This document shows, piece by piece, positions 54,011-63,348 of a DNA stretch of 64,000 bases. Both the position numbers and the translations under genes were made by a program. Every line of letters begins with the position of its first letter. The first letter of the stretch is position 1. Location: contig DXJO01000010.1 of NCBI GenBank assembly GCA_019057475.1, positions 355,460 to 419,459 of the forward strand. The letters run 5' to 3'. The DNA is from Candidatus Thorarchaeota archaeon. GTDB lineage: Archaea > Asgardarchaeota > Thorarchaeia > Thorarchaeales > Thorarchaeaceae. The notes beneath the pieces were generated by a model. That model was not told the origin of the DNA. It was given only the letters and a program-made list of their open reading frames with translations, and made no database searches.

Positions 54011-54833
54011 AGTACATTTCCAGGGCGCGGCTCATTACGTCCTCGTCAGCTGGGAATACCAGTGGGATTGCCGTATAAGTTGCAGTGCAGGGATTTCCTC
54101 TGGCAACATGGAACACAGCTTTTGGTCGGCCATTCTCACCTGGGTGATCTATCTCCACTACGTAACTCGTCACTGTAGACATTTGCCCCTCGCCAGAGCT
54201 GTGTTTGCAGATGCTCGACTGACTTGGACCTTCACCGTGGTCCTTTAGAGCGGAAAAAACGCCTTGAACGCTGGTAACATTTCTGAATAGCTCATAGCCA
54301 CGGTCAACGCGTAATGTCGAGTTCACAAAGCTGTCAACACCCTTTGAGTTCAAATGCTGACTAAGAACCTCCTCAGTATCAAGCATGATGTGATGTCCCG
54401 CGCGGAGCACTTTCCGTTCGGACCACTCGATTGAGTGGTCATTCCCCGCAATCTCAATGGCAAGCATACTGTCGTGGTCCGCAAGAATGAGGTTTCCCCA
54501 CTGGAATTTCCGGCCGCTCTTTAGCTGGTCTACAGTCATTCTGAGACCGTCCTCTGCATCTTTGGCGAACACAAGTATCTGTTCGGTGAGGATATCATAC
54601 GTTGGGTCTTCTGTGCCCATGACGTGGCTATTTGCCACTGCAAGACCGTATCGGTTCACGCCAATCGAGAGTCCACCAGTCTTGCCTGTAACCATGTCGA
54701 TTCCTCTCACACCAAATCCATCGACATCGTGAAAAAGCGCATCCTTGTGGGAGGTGGAGTACAGGTCCCTGTTTTTGAAGAGTAGCGTCTTGTTGAGGTC
54801 ACGAAGAATTACTGCACCTGCAAAGCTCGCCAT
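54003..54833 (-). CDS. NTN-hydrolase-like (C45/acyltransferase-related) protein
   Basis: 276 residues if begun at ATG 54833, which fits a TATA-like TTATAT about 45 bases upstream; the frame is open to 54911. The sequence follows the peptidase C45/isopenicillin N-acyltransferase pattern: LLFKNRDLY, GGLSIGVNRYGLAVANSH, WGNLILADHDSMLAIEIAG. In that family an N-terminal Cys follows pro-region cleavage. Aligned by MASFAG to the usual CTSFAV block, the Cys position is occupied by the start Met, while the longer version contains a Cys 22 residues in. Either the start is upstream or the nucleophile is lost. Amide hydrolysis or acyl transfer is the expected chemistry. Confidence 0.6.
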   Translation of the reverse strand: MASFAGAVILRDLNKTLLFKNRDLYSTSHKDALFHDVDGFGVRGIDMVTGKTGGLSIGVNRYGLAVANSHVMGTEDPTYDILTEQILVFAKDAEDGLRMTVDQLKSGRKFQWGNLILADHDSMLAIEIAGNDHSIEWSERKVLRAGHHIMLDTEEVLSQHLNSKGVDSFVNSTLRVDRGYELFRNVTSVQGVFSALKDHGEGPSQSSICKHSSGEGQMSTVTSYVVEIDHPGENGRPKAVFHVARGNPCTATYTAIPLVFPADEDVMSRALEMYFR

Positions 54834-54927
54834 TGTCCTCTCACACCCAATAGCAACACCGCTATCCCGCACACAATATAAGTCATCATTGTACATAGAA
54901 GTTAAAGGCATGGCAGGGAGTCATCTA

Positions 54928-55740
54928 ATGCGGTCTGATGGCGCTAGATGGAGCGTGAATGCGATCGACCCTCGGGCTATCCTGAATGGAATTGACTTGG
55001 TTCTGCTTGAGCCGAACATTGTATGTGTGAATCAGACAGAGTCAACAAACGTCTTGGCTAGGGTCATGGTAGAAGGAGGTCTCGGAGAAGGACTTATCGC
55101 AATTGCTGATCTGCAGACCCAGGGACGAGGGAGACATGATAGGACGTGGTATTCCCCCTTGGGTGGACTCTACTTCTCTATCGTGCTGAAGCCCCGAATC
55201 GCAGACGAAACTGCGCCATTGTTGGGGTTCCTTACCGCTTGTGCAATTGCCACAGGGATTCGCGAAGTTCTTGGTTTGGAGGTTTCTCTGAAGTGGCCCA
55301 ATGATATCTTGGTTGGTGAACGAAAGCTGGGCGGCATTCTTAGTGAAACCGTTTCGACGAATAGCAGTCTGTTAGCCGTTATTGGGGTCGGCATCAACCA
55401 GAACGTGAAGAGAGAAGACTTGCCAGCTGAGCTACGAGATAATACTACTACGATTCTCAGCGAAATCGGCAGAGAAACGTCAAGAGAAAATCTCATCTCA
55501 GCCATTATCAGCGGAATCGATTTCAGACTCGGCCGAGTGGAGTCCGATTCATCGTTTAGCTCAATCCTTGATGAGTGGACTGGTCACAGCAGCACCATCG
55601 GCAGGTCAGTACGTGTTCGTGATAGATCTGAAATCATCGAAGGGCTCGCTCTCGGCATTGGACCTGATGGATCACTGGAGGTAGAGGACAGCGACGGTCA
55701 GCTGAAGAGAATACTTATTGGAGATATCTTCCATCTCTAG
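54928..55740 (+). CDS. birA: Biotin--protein ligase
   Basis: About 270 residues from ATG 54928 (GGGAG seven bases upstream; ATG 54910 is an alternative). It attaches biotin through biotinyl-AMP to the lysine of carboxyl-carrier domains. Signatures are QTESTNVLARVMVEG, the adenylate loop GRGRHDRTWYSPLGGLYFS, LKWPNDILVGERKLGGIL and VIGVGINQN, and a C-terminal SH3-like domain ending LIGDIFHL. There is no N-terminal HTH, so it is not a repressor. It fits the acyl-CoA carboxylase and pyruvate-carboxylase-like genes at the right edge, which need a biotinylated partner. Confidence 0.93.
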   Translation: MRSDGARWSVNAIDPRAILNGIDLVLLEPNIVCVNQTESTNVLARVMVEGGLGEGLIAIADLQTQGRGRHDRTWYSPLGGLYFSIVLKPRIADETAPLLGFLTACAIATGIREVLGLEVSLKWPNDILVGERKLGGILSETVSTNSSLLAVIGVGINQNVKREDLPAELRDNTTTILSEIGRETSRENLISAIISGIDFRLGRVESDSSFSSILDEWTGHSSTIGRSVRVRDRSEIIEGLALGIGPDGSLEVEDSDGQLKRILIGDIFHL

Positions 55741-55846
55741 GTACATACGAAGGAAGGCTTTTCTCATGTGTCCATATTCATGAAACTGTAGATTTCCTTG
55801 TCTTGTCTAATAGTCGAAGATTTGAACGAGCGGAGTGGAACTATTC

Positions 55847-56707
55847 TTGCGAACGACTGTAATCAAGATCGATGGCTCAGAACTCGATGAGCTACGTAGC
55901 CTGCTACTCAAGGCTCCTTCTACAGCGGAGAAGCGAACGACAAATGAGTACGAGTCTTTCAAAATCGGATACAGCGGCGGCTCCATAATCGGCTATGCAA
56001 GCGGGAAGGTGGTCATTACTTCCGAACCAGCAGTCCAGCTTGTTCGTGAAGCCCTTCAGAAGATGGTTTTCAAGGATGCGGACTATGATCTTATTATAGG
56101 ATCTGACGAAGCTGGGAAGGGAGAATGGTTGGGTCCTATGGTCATTGCGGCAGTCGCGTTAACTCCGACCCAATCGAGTGACTTGAGAGCACAGGGGGTC
56201 ATGGATAGCAAAGACCTGTCATTAGATCGAATATCTGAGCTTGCCCCCGTGATAGTCAAGCTCAGCACAGCTCTGAAGACGGTGACTCTCCCACCAGATG
56301 CATTTAACGCGCTTCTGAAGGAGTTTCATGATGAAGGGAAGAATCTGAATGACCTCTTGGCTTGGGCTCATGCGAAGGCAATCTCACAGGTGGTCTCCGA
56401 GTTAGACTTGCGAAGTGGTACCCAACAGGTCCGGATTGTGGTTGACGAGTTTGCACGTTCCAAGACAGAGGAGCGCCTTGCCAGAGTGATAGACCTCGAT
56501 TCTGTTGACCTTATTCAGAGACCTCACGCGGAAGATGAGATAGCCGTTGCGGCATCCAGCATAGTTGCTAGGAATGCACGCGAGGATTGGATTGATGAGG
56601 CTTCGGTCAGGTTGGAACTGAATCTGCGTACGTTGAGCATGAAGGAGGCGGCTAACAGGGATGATAGCAACCTCTACGCAAAGACCAGCTATCTTCGCAG
56701 GGATTAG
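55847..56707 (+). CDS. rnhC: Ribonuclease HIII-like protein
   Basis: About 286 residues from TTG 55847 (GGAGTGG eight bases upstream; GTG 55835 possible). The catalytic domain starts with IGSDEAGKGEWLGPMVIAAV, whose DEAGKG form is typical of RNase HIII rather than the DEAGRG of RNase HII, and continues with GVMDSKDLS and AVAASSIVARNAREDW. The N-terminal 85 residues match the TBP-like substrate-binding extension of RNase HIII. It would remove RNA from RNA-DNA hybrids. A bacterial-type HIII in an archaeon suggests transfer; an HII may exist elsewhere. Confidence 0.85.
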   Translation: MRTTVIKIDGSELDELRSLLLKAPSTAEKRTTNEYESFKIGYSGGSIIGYASGKVVITSEPAVQLVREALQKMVFKDADYDLIIGSDEAGKGEWLGPMVIAAVALTPTQSSDLRAQGVMDSKDLSLDRISELAPVIVKLSTALKTVTLPPDAFNALLKEFHDEGKNLNDLLAWAHAKAISQVVSELDLRSGTQQVRIVVDEFARSKTEERLARVIDLDSVDLIQRPHAEDEIAVAASSIVARNAREDWIDEASVRLELNLRTLSMKEAANRDDSNLYAKTSYLRRD

Positions 56708-56736
56708 TTGTCATCCATTCCTAACTGGATTGTTTT

Positions 56737-58689
56737 GTGATTGCTAACACAACAAGGCTTAAGGTCTGGGAACCCCCTTGTAGAGTTGCTCTGGGATTGA
56801 GGCGACGGTTGACACTGCGTGTGTTTGGTTGGGATGCGAGGAAGTTTTCTAGTCTAGTTTTGATAGCCGCGATTCTTGCTCTTGCATTATTTCCTACATC
56901 CATTAGGTCCCAGTCCCTCCCTGAGCTTGGGTTGAAGAATGGTCCCTTTGTTGACAAGATACAGTTCAAAGTAATACCGGGGGACGACCAGCAGGTTCTT
57001 GCACTGCTGAACGATGAGATTGATCTCATTGGCAGCATGATTCATCCTAGCTTCCTCTCCCAGTTGAATATGTCTGAAAGTGTCAATGTTGTTAATCACC
57101 TCCGAAATGGATATGGCTACATCGTGATCAACTGCGCAAAGTATCCTTTCAATATCACCGCCTTTAGAAGGGCCGCCGCTTTTGCTCTCGACAAGTATGC
57201 AATTTCTGAAGATATCTGGGAGGGTTTCTCACAGCCTCAGGATTCGTGCGTGCCTTCGGTGAACCCCTTCTCTATCGAGGGTCAATTATCCTACTCCTAC
57301 TACGATGCCAATATCGAGCTTGGTAATCAATTGCTTGATGATGCCGGATTCCTTGATGTGGACGCGGATGGATTCAGAGATGCCCCTGACGGTTCAAACC
57401 TCGACGTTCTCCTACAAGTAGGGCGCGCTTCGAATATCGGGATCGAGGTCGGGGAGAAGATGGCTGAGGGACTGCGAGCCCTCAATATCAGTGCTGTTTC
57501 AGAGCCAATTGACTTTCCCGTATATGGAAGCTGGGACTTCGACATGATCTTCCTCGGCATGAGATTCAACAGCTTCGATGTTGATTGGCTCGCATACGAG
57601 TTCTGGGGAGGGCACGCAGGTGAGCCCTGGCAGAACTTCGGGAGCTGGAGGAATGCAAGTTATGATGGGTGGCGTGACCAGCTCATCAATTCCACTTCCT
57701 ACGAGGACGTCTATGAGGCTGCGATTGAGATGCAAAGAGTGTGGGTCTATGAGTGCCCGTGGGTTATCTGCTACGAGAACTTCCACATCTCAGCCTACCG
57801 GACAGACAGGTTCGAGGGTCACGTCAACGATTGGACGGATGGAATCCCCGGCACTTGGACGAACAAGAAAGTCCATCTAAAGGCTGATCAGGGTGGTCCG
57901 TTCGGCGGAACCCTCCGTTGGAGCAACTCGCTCGACCTCGACACATTCAACATGATGGGTGCTAGCTCAGCTTACACCCTCCGGGTGTTGATCGAGCTCT
58001 ATGACAGCTTGATGACCCTTGATTCCACTGGCTTGGATATGATGTGGCTGGCTGAGTCATACCTTGCTGAAACGCATGCTGACAATGCAGCAATCCCTGC
58101 AGGACATACCCGGTTCACCTTCCAATTGCTCCAGAATGCCACTTGGACCGATGGTACTTCATTGACGGCTGAGGATGTCGCGTTCTCACTGAACTTCCTA
58201 AGAGACGCACCTGCAAACAAATATCGGCTAGACCTGCTAGAGATGAGTGCAGCGTATGCTCCATCAACCTACACAGTCGTTGTGGAGTTCAGCACTGAAT
58301 CCTACTGGCACTTACATGGCATCGCATTCAAACCAATCTTTCCGAAACATATCATGCAGGAGATTGTGATTGAGGACTGGGCATACTGGAGCCCCAATCC
58401 TCCAGTTGAGGAGATGGTGACCTCTGGTCCATTCAACGTATCCGAGTATGTCGCAGGTGAGTTCGTTGAGCTGACGTACAACCCGAATTACTTCTTCGGA
58501 CCAAACCGAAGTGCAGGAATCGAGTCAACTCCAACAGCTCCTACGAGTAACGGTACGCCGTCTGTTACCTCATTTGGCTGGCCTGACCCATTCGGTGAGA
58601 TGGACCTCGTTGGACGTGTCGTAACGACTGGGTCATTATTCGTGATAGCTGTTGTCGCCGTTTTATGGTGGAAAGACACACGAATGTGA
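56737..58689 (+). CDS. Membrane-anchored extracytoplasmic solute-binding protein (family 5)
   Basis: 650 residues as the longest frame. The true start is probably later (TTG 56797/56809 or GTG 56821), because a TATA-like CTTAAGG lies at about 56758 and a signal peptide (SSLVLIAAILALALFPTSI) begins soon after. The body is an oligopeptide/nickel-type substrate-binding protein in two similar halves: FRRAAAFALDKYAISEDIW and later WTDGTSLTAEDVAFSLNFLR with YWHLHGIAFKPIFPKHIMQE. A C-terminal membrane helix (VTTGSLFVIAVVAVLWW) tethers it outside, as is common in archaea. No permease or ATPase gene is adjacent. A paralogue follows 97 bases downstream. Confidence 0.85.
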   Translation: MIANTTRLKVWEPPCRVALGLRRRLTLRVFGWDARKFSSLVLIAAILALALFPTSIRSQSLPELGLKNGPFVDKIQFKVIPGDDQQVLALLNDEIDLIGSMIHPSFLSQLNMSESVNVVNHLRNGYGYIVINCAKYPFNITAFRRAAAFALDKYAISEDIWEGFSQPQDSCVPSVNPFSIEGQLSYSYYDANIELGNQLLDDAGFLDVDADGFRDAPDGSNLDVLLQVGRASNIGIEVGEKMAEGLRALNISAVSEPIDFPVYGSWDFDMIFLGMRFNSFDVDWLAYEFWGGHAGEPWQNFGSWRNASYDGWRDQLINSTSYEDVYEAAIEMQRVWVYECPWVICYENFHISAYRTDRFEGHVNDWTDGIPGTWTNKKVHLKADQGGPFGGTLRWSNSLDLDTFNMMGASSAYTLRVLIELYDSLMTLDSTGLDMMWLAESYLAETHADNAAIPAGHTRFTFQLLQNATWTDGTSLTAEDVAFSLNFLRDAPANKYRLDLLEMSAAYAPSTYTVVVEFSTESYWHLHGIAFKPIFPKHIMQEIVIEDWAYWSPNPPVEEMVTSGPFNVSEYVAGEFVELTYNPNYFFGPNRSAGIESTPTAPTSNGTPSVTSFGWPDPFGEMDLVGRVVTTGSLFVIAVVAVLWWKDTRM

Positions 58690-58786
58690 CGTTGATTCTC
58701 TGCTATTCCATTATGTACTCAAAAGCACAAGAAGGCTTTTGTGAAAGTTTTGACTTAGCAAACCCGCGTGCAGGCCGGAACGAGTC

Positions 58787-60655
58787 ATGAAAACAACGAG
58801 TCCTCATCCAAAAGGAAGAACGCTCGCTGCACTTTCTTTGATACTCGCACTCGTGTCCATGAGCGCTATTCCATGGCCTATAGTTGCCATCTGGGATGCT
58901 CCCGGTCATGCCAACAGCGGACCTTATCTCGACAAGCTCCAGGCCCAGATAATAACCCAGGATGATCTACAGACTCTTGCCTTGCTATCCAACGAGATTG
59001 ATTTGATTGGCAATTCGGTGCATCCGGATTTCTTCAATGCTCTGTCTGAGGCAACAGACATCGAGATAGTTCAGACTCCTCGCAATGGCTACGGCTACCT
59101 TACAATTAACACACTCAAGAATCCATTCAACTACACTTCATTTCGGAGAGCTCTCGCGTTTGCCATAGATAAGGAGGCAATCTCTGAAGAGGTCTGGAAT
59201 GGTTTTTCAGAGCTACAGGACTCCATTGTGCCGAAGGCTAACCCGTATTCGGTTGAAGGGCAGCTGCCTTACAGCTACTACGAAGCCAGTGTCGAGCTTG
59301 GAAACCAGCTGCTAAATGAATCCAGCTTCAGCATTGACAATGAAACAGGTTTCAGGAGCGATCCGCACGGCAATCCCTTTCAAGTACATGTCGAGGTTCT
59401 CGCTTCATCCGCGGTGGCCATCGAAACTTGCCAGATGGTGATTGAGGCATTTGATGGGCTTCATATCGATGCCGTTCTTTGGCTTCCGACCTTCTATAGC
59501 TATCTCGGTCGCCTCCACTCCCATGGGGACTACGACATCGCTTTCCTCCCGAGATCGTTCAGTAGCTGGAATGTCAACTGGCTCGCCTACAACTTTCACT
59601 CATACTTCGCGAATGTGCCAGGCTTCAATTATCCCAACTTCAGCAACGAAAGCCTCGATATTTGGATAGACCATCTCCTTCATTCTGTAGATTACAATGA
59701 GGTATACGAAGCAGCAATCGAAATTCAGAAGATTCTGGCATACGAGTGTCCGGAGATAGTCCTGTATGAGAATGTGCTTCTGTCCGCCTACAGAACTGAT
59801 AGATTTGAAGGGTTCGTCAACGACGCCAGTACTGGTATCCCCTGTTGGTGGACATACCAAAGGGCACACTTGAAAGCAGTAGAGGGCGGTCCGTTCGGAG
59901 GGACCCTTCGCACAAGCATGCCTCTTGATATTCAAGGGTTTAACTTCATGACAGCCATTGCAGATTATCCTCTGAATGGGATGCTCTACATGATGTATGA
60001 TAGTCTCCTTAAACAGAATTCTGATGGCTTTGACATACCGTGGCTGGCAGAGTCATACGAGGTGACAACACATTCCGATGACTCGACAGTTCCTGAGGGC
60101 CATACCAGAGTCGTCTTTGATATTCGGAGAAATGCAACTTGGAGTGATGGTCTTCCAATCACTGCGGATGACGTTTCATTCAGTATCAATTACTACCGGG
60201 ACATGCCCGGCAGTCCTTACCGTCCAAGTTTATGGAACATGTCACAAGCAATTGCGCTCACGGACTACCGTGTTCGATTCGAGTTCAACACCGAGTCACT
60301 CTGGCATCTGCATTCGATTGCGTACAAGCCCATCATTCCGAAGCATATCTTTATCGAAATCGGTTTAGAGGGGTGGGACGAATGGAACCCAATACCTCCA
60401 GGGGACTCCATTGTTACATCAGGTCCTTTCCTGATCTCAGGTTACATCCCTGGAGATATCTTGGAGTTCAAACCCAACCCTAACTACTTCTTCAACGTTT
60501 CTGGACTATCTGATGGAACCCCCACGCCAACAGAACGCAGCGCTCCCTACGTCCGTCCTGTTGGTTTGACTGCGCTCAGTGTGGGAATCGTAGCTGCCGT
60601 GGTCGTAGTAATCGTAGGAATCTATTCCCTCCACAGGCGCCAGTACTCCCACTAG
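58787..60655 (+). CDS. Second membrane-anchored solute-binding protein (family 5)
   Basis: 622 residues from ATG 58787 with a signal peptide (LAALSLILALVSMSAIPWPI). Clearly a tandem paralogue of the preceding gene, with the same blocks in the same order: NGYGYLTINTLKNPFNYTSF, FRRALAFAIDKEAISEEVW, AYRTDRFEGFVND, GGPFGGTLRTS, WSDGLPITADDVSFSINYYR, WHLHSIAYKPIIPKHI. It ends in a C-terminal membrane helix (GLTALSVGIVAAVVVVIVGI). Differences are concentrated in the ligand-binding middle, which suggests another peptide or solute specificity. Its stop is 20 bases from the convergent LRR gene. Confidence 0.88.
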   Translation: MKTTSPHPKGRTLAALSLILALVSMSAIPWPIVAIWDAPGHANSGPYLDKLQAQIITQDDLQTLALLSNEIDLIGNSVHPDFFNALSEATDIEIVQTPRNGYGYLTINTLKNPFNYTSFRRALAFAIDKEAISEEVWNGFSELQDSIVPKANPYSVEGQLPYSYYEASVELGNQLLNESSFSIDNETGFRSDPHGNPFQVHVEVLASSAVAIETCQMVIEAFDGLHIDAVLWLPTFYSYLGRLHSHGDYDIAFLPRSFSSWNVNWLAYNFHSYFANVPGFNYPNFSNESLDIWIDHLLHSVDYNEVYEAAIEIQKILAYECPEIVLYENVLLSAYRTDRFEGFVNDASTGIPCWWTYQRAHLKAVEGGPFGGTLRTSMPLDIQGFNFMTAIADYPLNGMLYMMYDSLLKQNSDGFDIPWLAESYEVTTHSDDSTVPEGHTRVVFDIRRNATWSDGLPITADDVSFSINYYRDMPGSPYRPSLWNMSQAIALTDYRVRFEFNTESLWHLHSIAYKPIIPKHIFIEIGLEGWDEWNPIPPGDSIVTSGPFLISGYIPGDILEFKPNPNYFFNVSGLSDGTPTPTERSAPYVRPVGLTALSVGIVAAVVVVIVGIYSLHRRQYSH

Positions 60656-60674
60656 ATGCAGAGCTGATTGCTAC

Positions 60675-61592
60675 TCATCCGATATTTAGAGTTCCGCAAC
60701 TCGGGCAGAGGAATTCCTCACCAGAGGCAAGAAGCCTCTGCAGAGGAGTGCCACAGTGTTGGCATCGCGCTATATGAGTGCCATTCGACTTCAGCTTTCG
60801 CGCCACCTCCGCGGCATCAGCGGACACGAACTCGTCTGTTGATGGGTTGAACCTGCCGGAAACTTCGCCGGCGCCAACAAGGTCAAAGACCAGTTCGCGT
60901 GTATCCCCTTCAGAGATCTCTGAATACTTCGTGAGGTTGGCCATGTTGATTCTTGGTACGGACCTCAGAACACCAAGGACTCTCATTCTGACCCCTCCAT
61001 TCACCACCGGGGCTGTGAATTGCGGTGCAGCAGCAACTGGAGCTTCGGACTTCTCAATCCAAGTAATCTTCTTCGCGAGTCTGCCTAATGCACCTCTTTT
61101 GTGGCCGGCATATCTTCGTTCGGCTTTGAGCCTTGTTCGAGAGCTCACCTCGAGGTCTCGGAGTACACCACACGAGTACAGCGGCGTAACGTCAATCTCC
61201 GGCAGAGGGTTGTTAGTGAGTACAATCTTGCTTAGTGCAATGTGGTTTGCCAGAGGCGCCAGGTTCAACTGTGTGAGGCGGTTGCTGCTCAAGTCAAGCC
61301 TCACTAATCCTGGACATTTCTCTAGTGGTGAGAGGTCGATCTCCTGCAAATGGTTTCTATGAAGTACAAGCTCTCTCAGTGTGTGGCATGTTCCTAGGGG
61401 TGTCAGGTCCAGAGTCTGTAGTTCATTTGAGTATAGCTTGAGCTTCCTCAGCCGGGTGAACTGCAAAATGGGTGAGAGGTCTATGTGTACTATATTCTTG
61501 CTGGAGAAATCAAGGTTGGTACTACTGCTTCCGACACGAATTCGTTTCTCTCTTCCCTTTTTGTTTCTATAGGTGAAAGTCATCGTGGCCAC
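60675..61592 (-). CDS. Leucine-rich-repeat protein with winged-helix-like domain and zinc ribbon
   Basis: 305 residues from GTG 61592 or ATG 61583. Residues 25-150 form about five LRR units with the repeating pattern L-x-x-L-x-L-x-x-N-x-L (LRKLKLYSNELQTLDLTPL, LRELVLHRNHLQEIDLSPLE, LVRLDLSSNRLTQLNLAPLA). A basic linker follows, then a domain that could be a small winged helix (VPRINMANLTKYSEISEGDT), and a C-terminal zinc ribbon with RCQHCGTPLQ and FLCPSCGTLN. Cytoplasmic, with no signal peptide. LRR proteins of this eukaryote-like sort are frequent in Asgard genomes. It may be a protein-binding regulator. Confidence 0.8.
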   Translation of the reverse strand: MATMTFTYRNKKGREKRIRVGSSSTNLDFSSKNIVHIDLSPILQFTRLRKLKLYSNELQTLDLTPLGTCHTLRELVLHRNHLQEIDLSPLEKCPGLVRLDLSSNRLTQLNLAPLANHIALSKIVLTNNPLPEIDVTPLYSCGVLRDLEVSSRTRLKAERRYAGHKRGALGRLAKKITWIEKSEAPVAAAPQFTAPVVNGGVRMRVLGVLRSVPRINMANLTKYSEISEGDTRELVFDLVGAGEVSGRFNPSTDEFVSADAAEVARKLKSNGTHIARCQHCGTPLQRLLASGEEFLCPSCGTLNIG

Positions 61593-61787
61593 TGGTTATC
61601 GCCTCTACTTGCTATGAACATCGAAAATCCCTCTATACCTTTTACTGTGATGAATTGTCAAGCGCATCCCCCCAAGAAGATGCCATTCTTCCACAGAGCG
61701 CGCATTATCACAGCTTTTTCTCTACGGCAGAAGATTCAAATTCCCTGAAACTGGCATCGTGAGACTCAAGCAGTGGAGCGCCTAACG

Positions 61788-63335
61788 ATGTCAAAAAAGA
61801 AGTTCGACGAGCTCACGAAGAAGCGTGAAGAAGCCAAAATAGCCGGGGGCAAGGAACGCATCGAAAAGCAGCACAAGAAAGGCAAGTACACAGCACGGGA
61901 GAGAGTTGAGAAGCTGCTTGATCCTGACTCATTCGTAGAGATTGACGAGTTTGTTGTCCACCGCGAAACTGCATTCGGGATGGACAAGAACAAGATTCTC
62001 GGCGATGGAGTAATTACAGGTTATGGTGCGATTGACGGTCGAAAGGTGTTCATATTCTCCCAGGACTTCACCGTGTGGGGTGGGTCTCTTGCAGAGATGT
62101 ATGGCTTGAAGATATGCAAAATAATGGACCTGGCGATGGAGGTTGGTGCTCCAGTCATCGGTCTGAACGATAGTGGTGGGGCTCGCATCCAAGAAGGCGT
62201 CAAGTCACTGGCCAGCTACTGCTGGATTTTCAAGCGTAACACATTGGCAAGTGGTGTAGTACCCCAGATTTCTGCGATCATGGGCCCTTGCGCAGGAGGA
62301 GCAGTCTACAGCCCGGCCGTTACCGACTTCACATTTATGGTGAAGAAAACCTCGCACATGTTCATCACGGGCCCGGAGGTCATCAAGACGGTAACCGGCG
62401 AGAAAGTCAGTTTCGAGGAACTGGGTGGTGCCATGACGCACGCATCCACGAGTGGAGTGGCTAGTTTCGCCAGTGAGGATGAGGATGACTGCTTCATGCA
62501 GATTCGCAAACTGCTCAGCTATATGCCGAGCAATAATCTGGAAGGACCACCACGAATCAACACTGGTCATGCCCCTGATGACGTGGACGAATCCATTGAC
62601 GAGCTACTTCCAGAGGACACGAATGTGCCATACGATATGAGGGATGTTGTGACCAAGGTTGCTGACAATGGTGAGTTCTTTGAAGTCCATGAACATTGGG
62701 CGAAGAACATAATTATTGGCTTCGCACGTTTCGATGGACAATCTGCCGGAATCGTGGGCAATCAACCAGCTCATCTGGCCGGGACTCTTGACATAGATGC
62801 ATCTGACAAGTGTGCTCGCTTTGTGAGATTCTGTGATGCGTTCAACATTCCAGTCATCACGTTCATGGACGTGCCTGGATTTCTCCCGGGCACATCTCAA
62901 GAGTGGGGCGGTATTATCAGACACGGTGCCAAGATCTTGTACGCCTTTGCTGAAGCCACAGTTCCCAAGATAACCATAATCACAAGAAAGGGATACGGTG
63001 GAGCTTATGACGTAATGTCGTCTCGGCACATTGGAGCTGACCTTGTCTATGCATGGCCTGCGGCGGAGATTGCAGTCATGGGGCCTGATGGTGCGACTAA
63101 CATCATCTTCCGCAAGGAAATTGATAAGGCTAGGGATAAGGCGAAGAAACGAGCTGAACTTGCCAAGAAGTATCGCGAGCAGTTTGCTCATCCATACATT
63201 GCCGCCGGACTTGGATACATCGACAAGGTAATTTTCCCGCATGAAACCCGCCAGTTGATATGCAAGGGCCTTGATATTCTCTCAAGCAAACGGCAGACCA
63301 GACCGCCAAAGAAGCACGGAAATATCCCACTGTAA
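61788..63335 (+). CDS. pccB: Propionyl/acetyl-CoA carboxylase carboxyltransferase (beta) subunit
   Basis: 515 residues from ATG 61788 (GGAG nine bases upstream; GTG 61773 possible). Transfers carboxyl from carboxybiotin to propionyl- or acetyl-CoA. Crotonase-fold signatures occur in both halves: [38 protein letters not shown], then [40 protein letters not shown] and [19 protein letters not shown]. An N-terminal [20 protein letters not shown] helix is typical. It supplies methylmalonyl-CoA for the epimerase and mutase of this window and is followed after 13 bases by a pyruvate carboxylase subunit B-like gene. Confidence 0.95.
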   Translation: MSKKKFDELTKKREEAKIAGGKERIEKQHKKGKYTARERVEKLLDPDSFVEIDEFVVHRETAFGMDKNKILGDGVITGYGAIDGRKVFIFSQDFTVWGGSLAEMYGLKICKIMDLAMEVGAPVIGLNDSGGARIQEGVKSLASYCWIFKRNTLASGVVPQISAIMGPCAGGAVYSPAVTDFTFMVKKTSHMFITGPEVIKTVTGEKVSFEELGGAMTHASTSGVASFASEDEDDCFMQIRKLLSYMPSNNLEGPPRINTGHAPDDVDESIDELLPEDTNVPYDMRDVVTKVADNGEFFEVHEHWAKNIIIGFARFDGQSAGIVGNQPAHLAGTLDIDASDKCARFVRFCDAFNIPVITFMDVPGFLPGTSQEWGGIIRHGAKILYAFAEATVPKITIITRKGYGGAYDVMSSRHIGADLVYAWPAAEIAVMGPDGATNIIFRKEIDKARDKAKKRAELAKKYREQFAHPYIAAGLGYIDKVIFPHETRQLICKGLDILSSKRQTRPPKKHGNIPL

Positions 63336-63348
63336 GAGGCAGTCCGCA

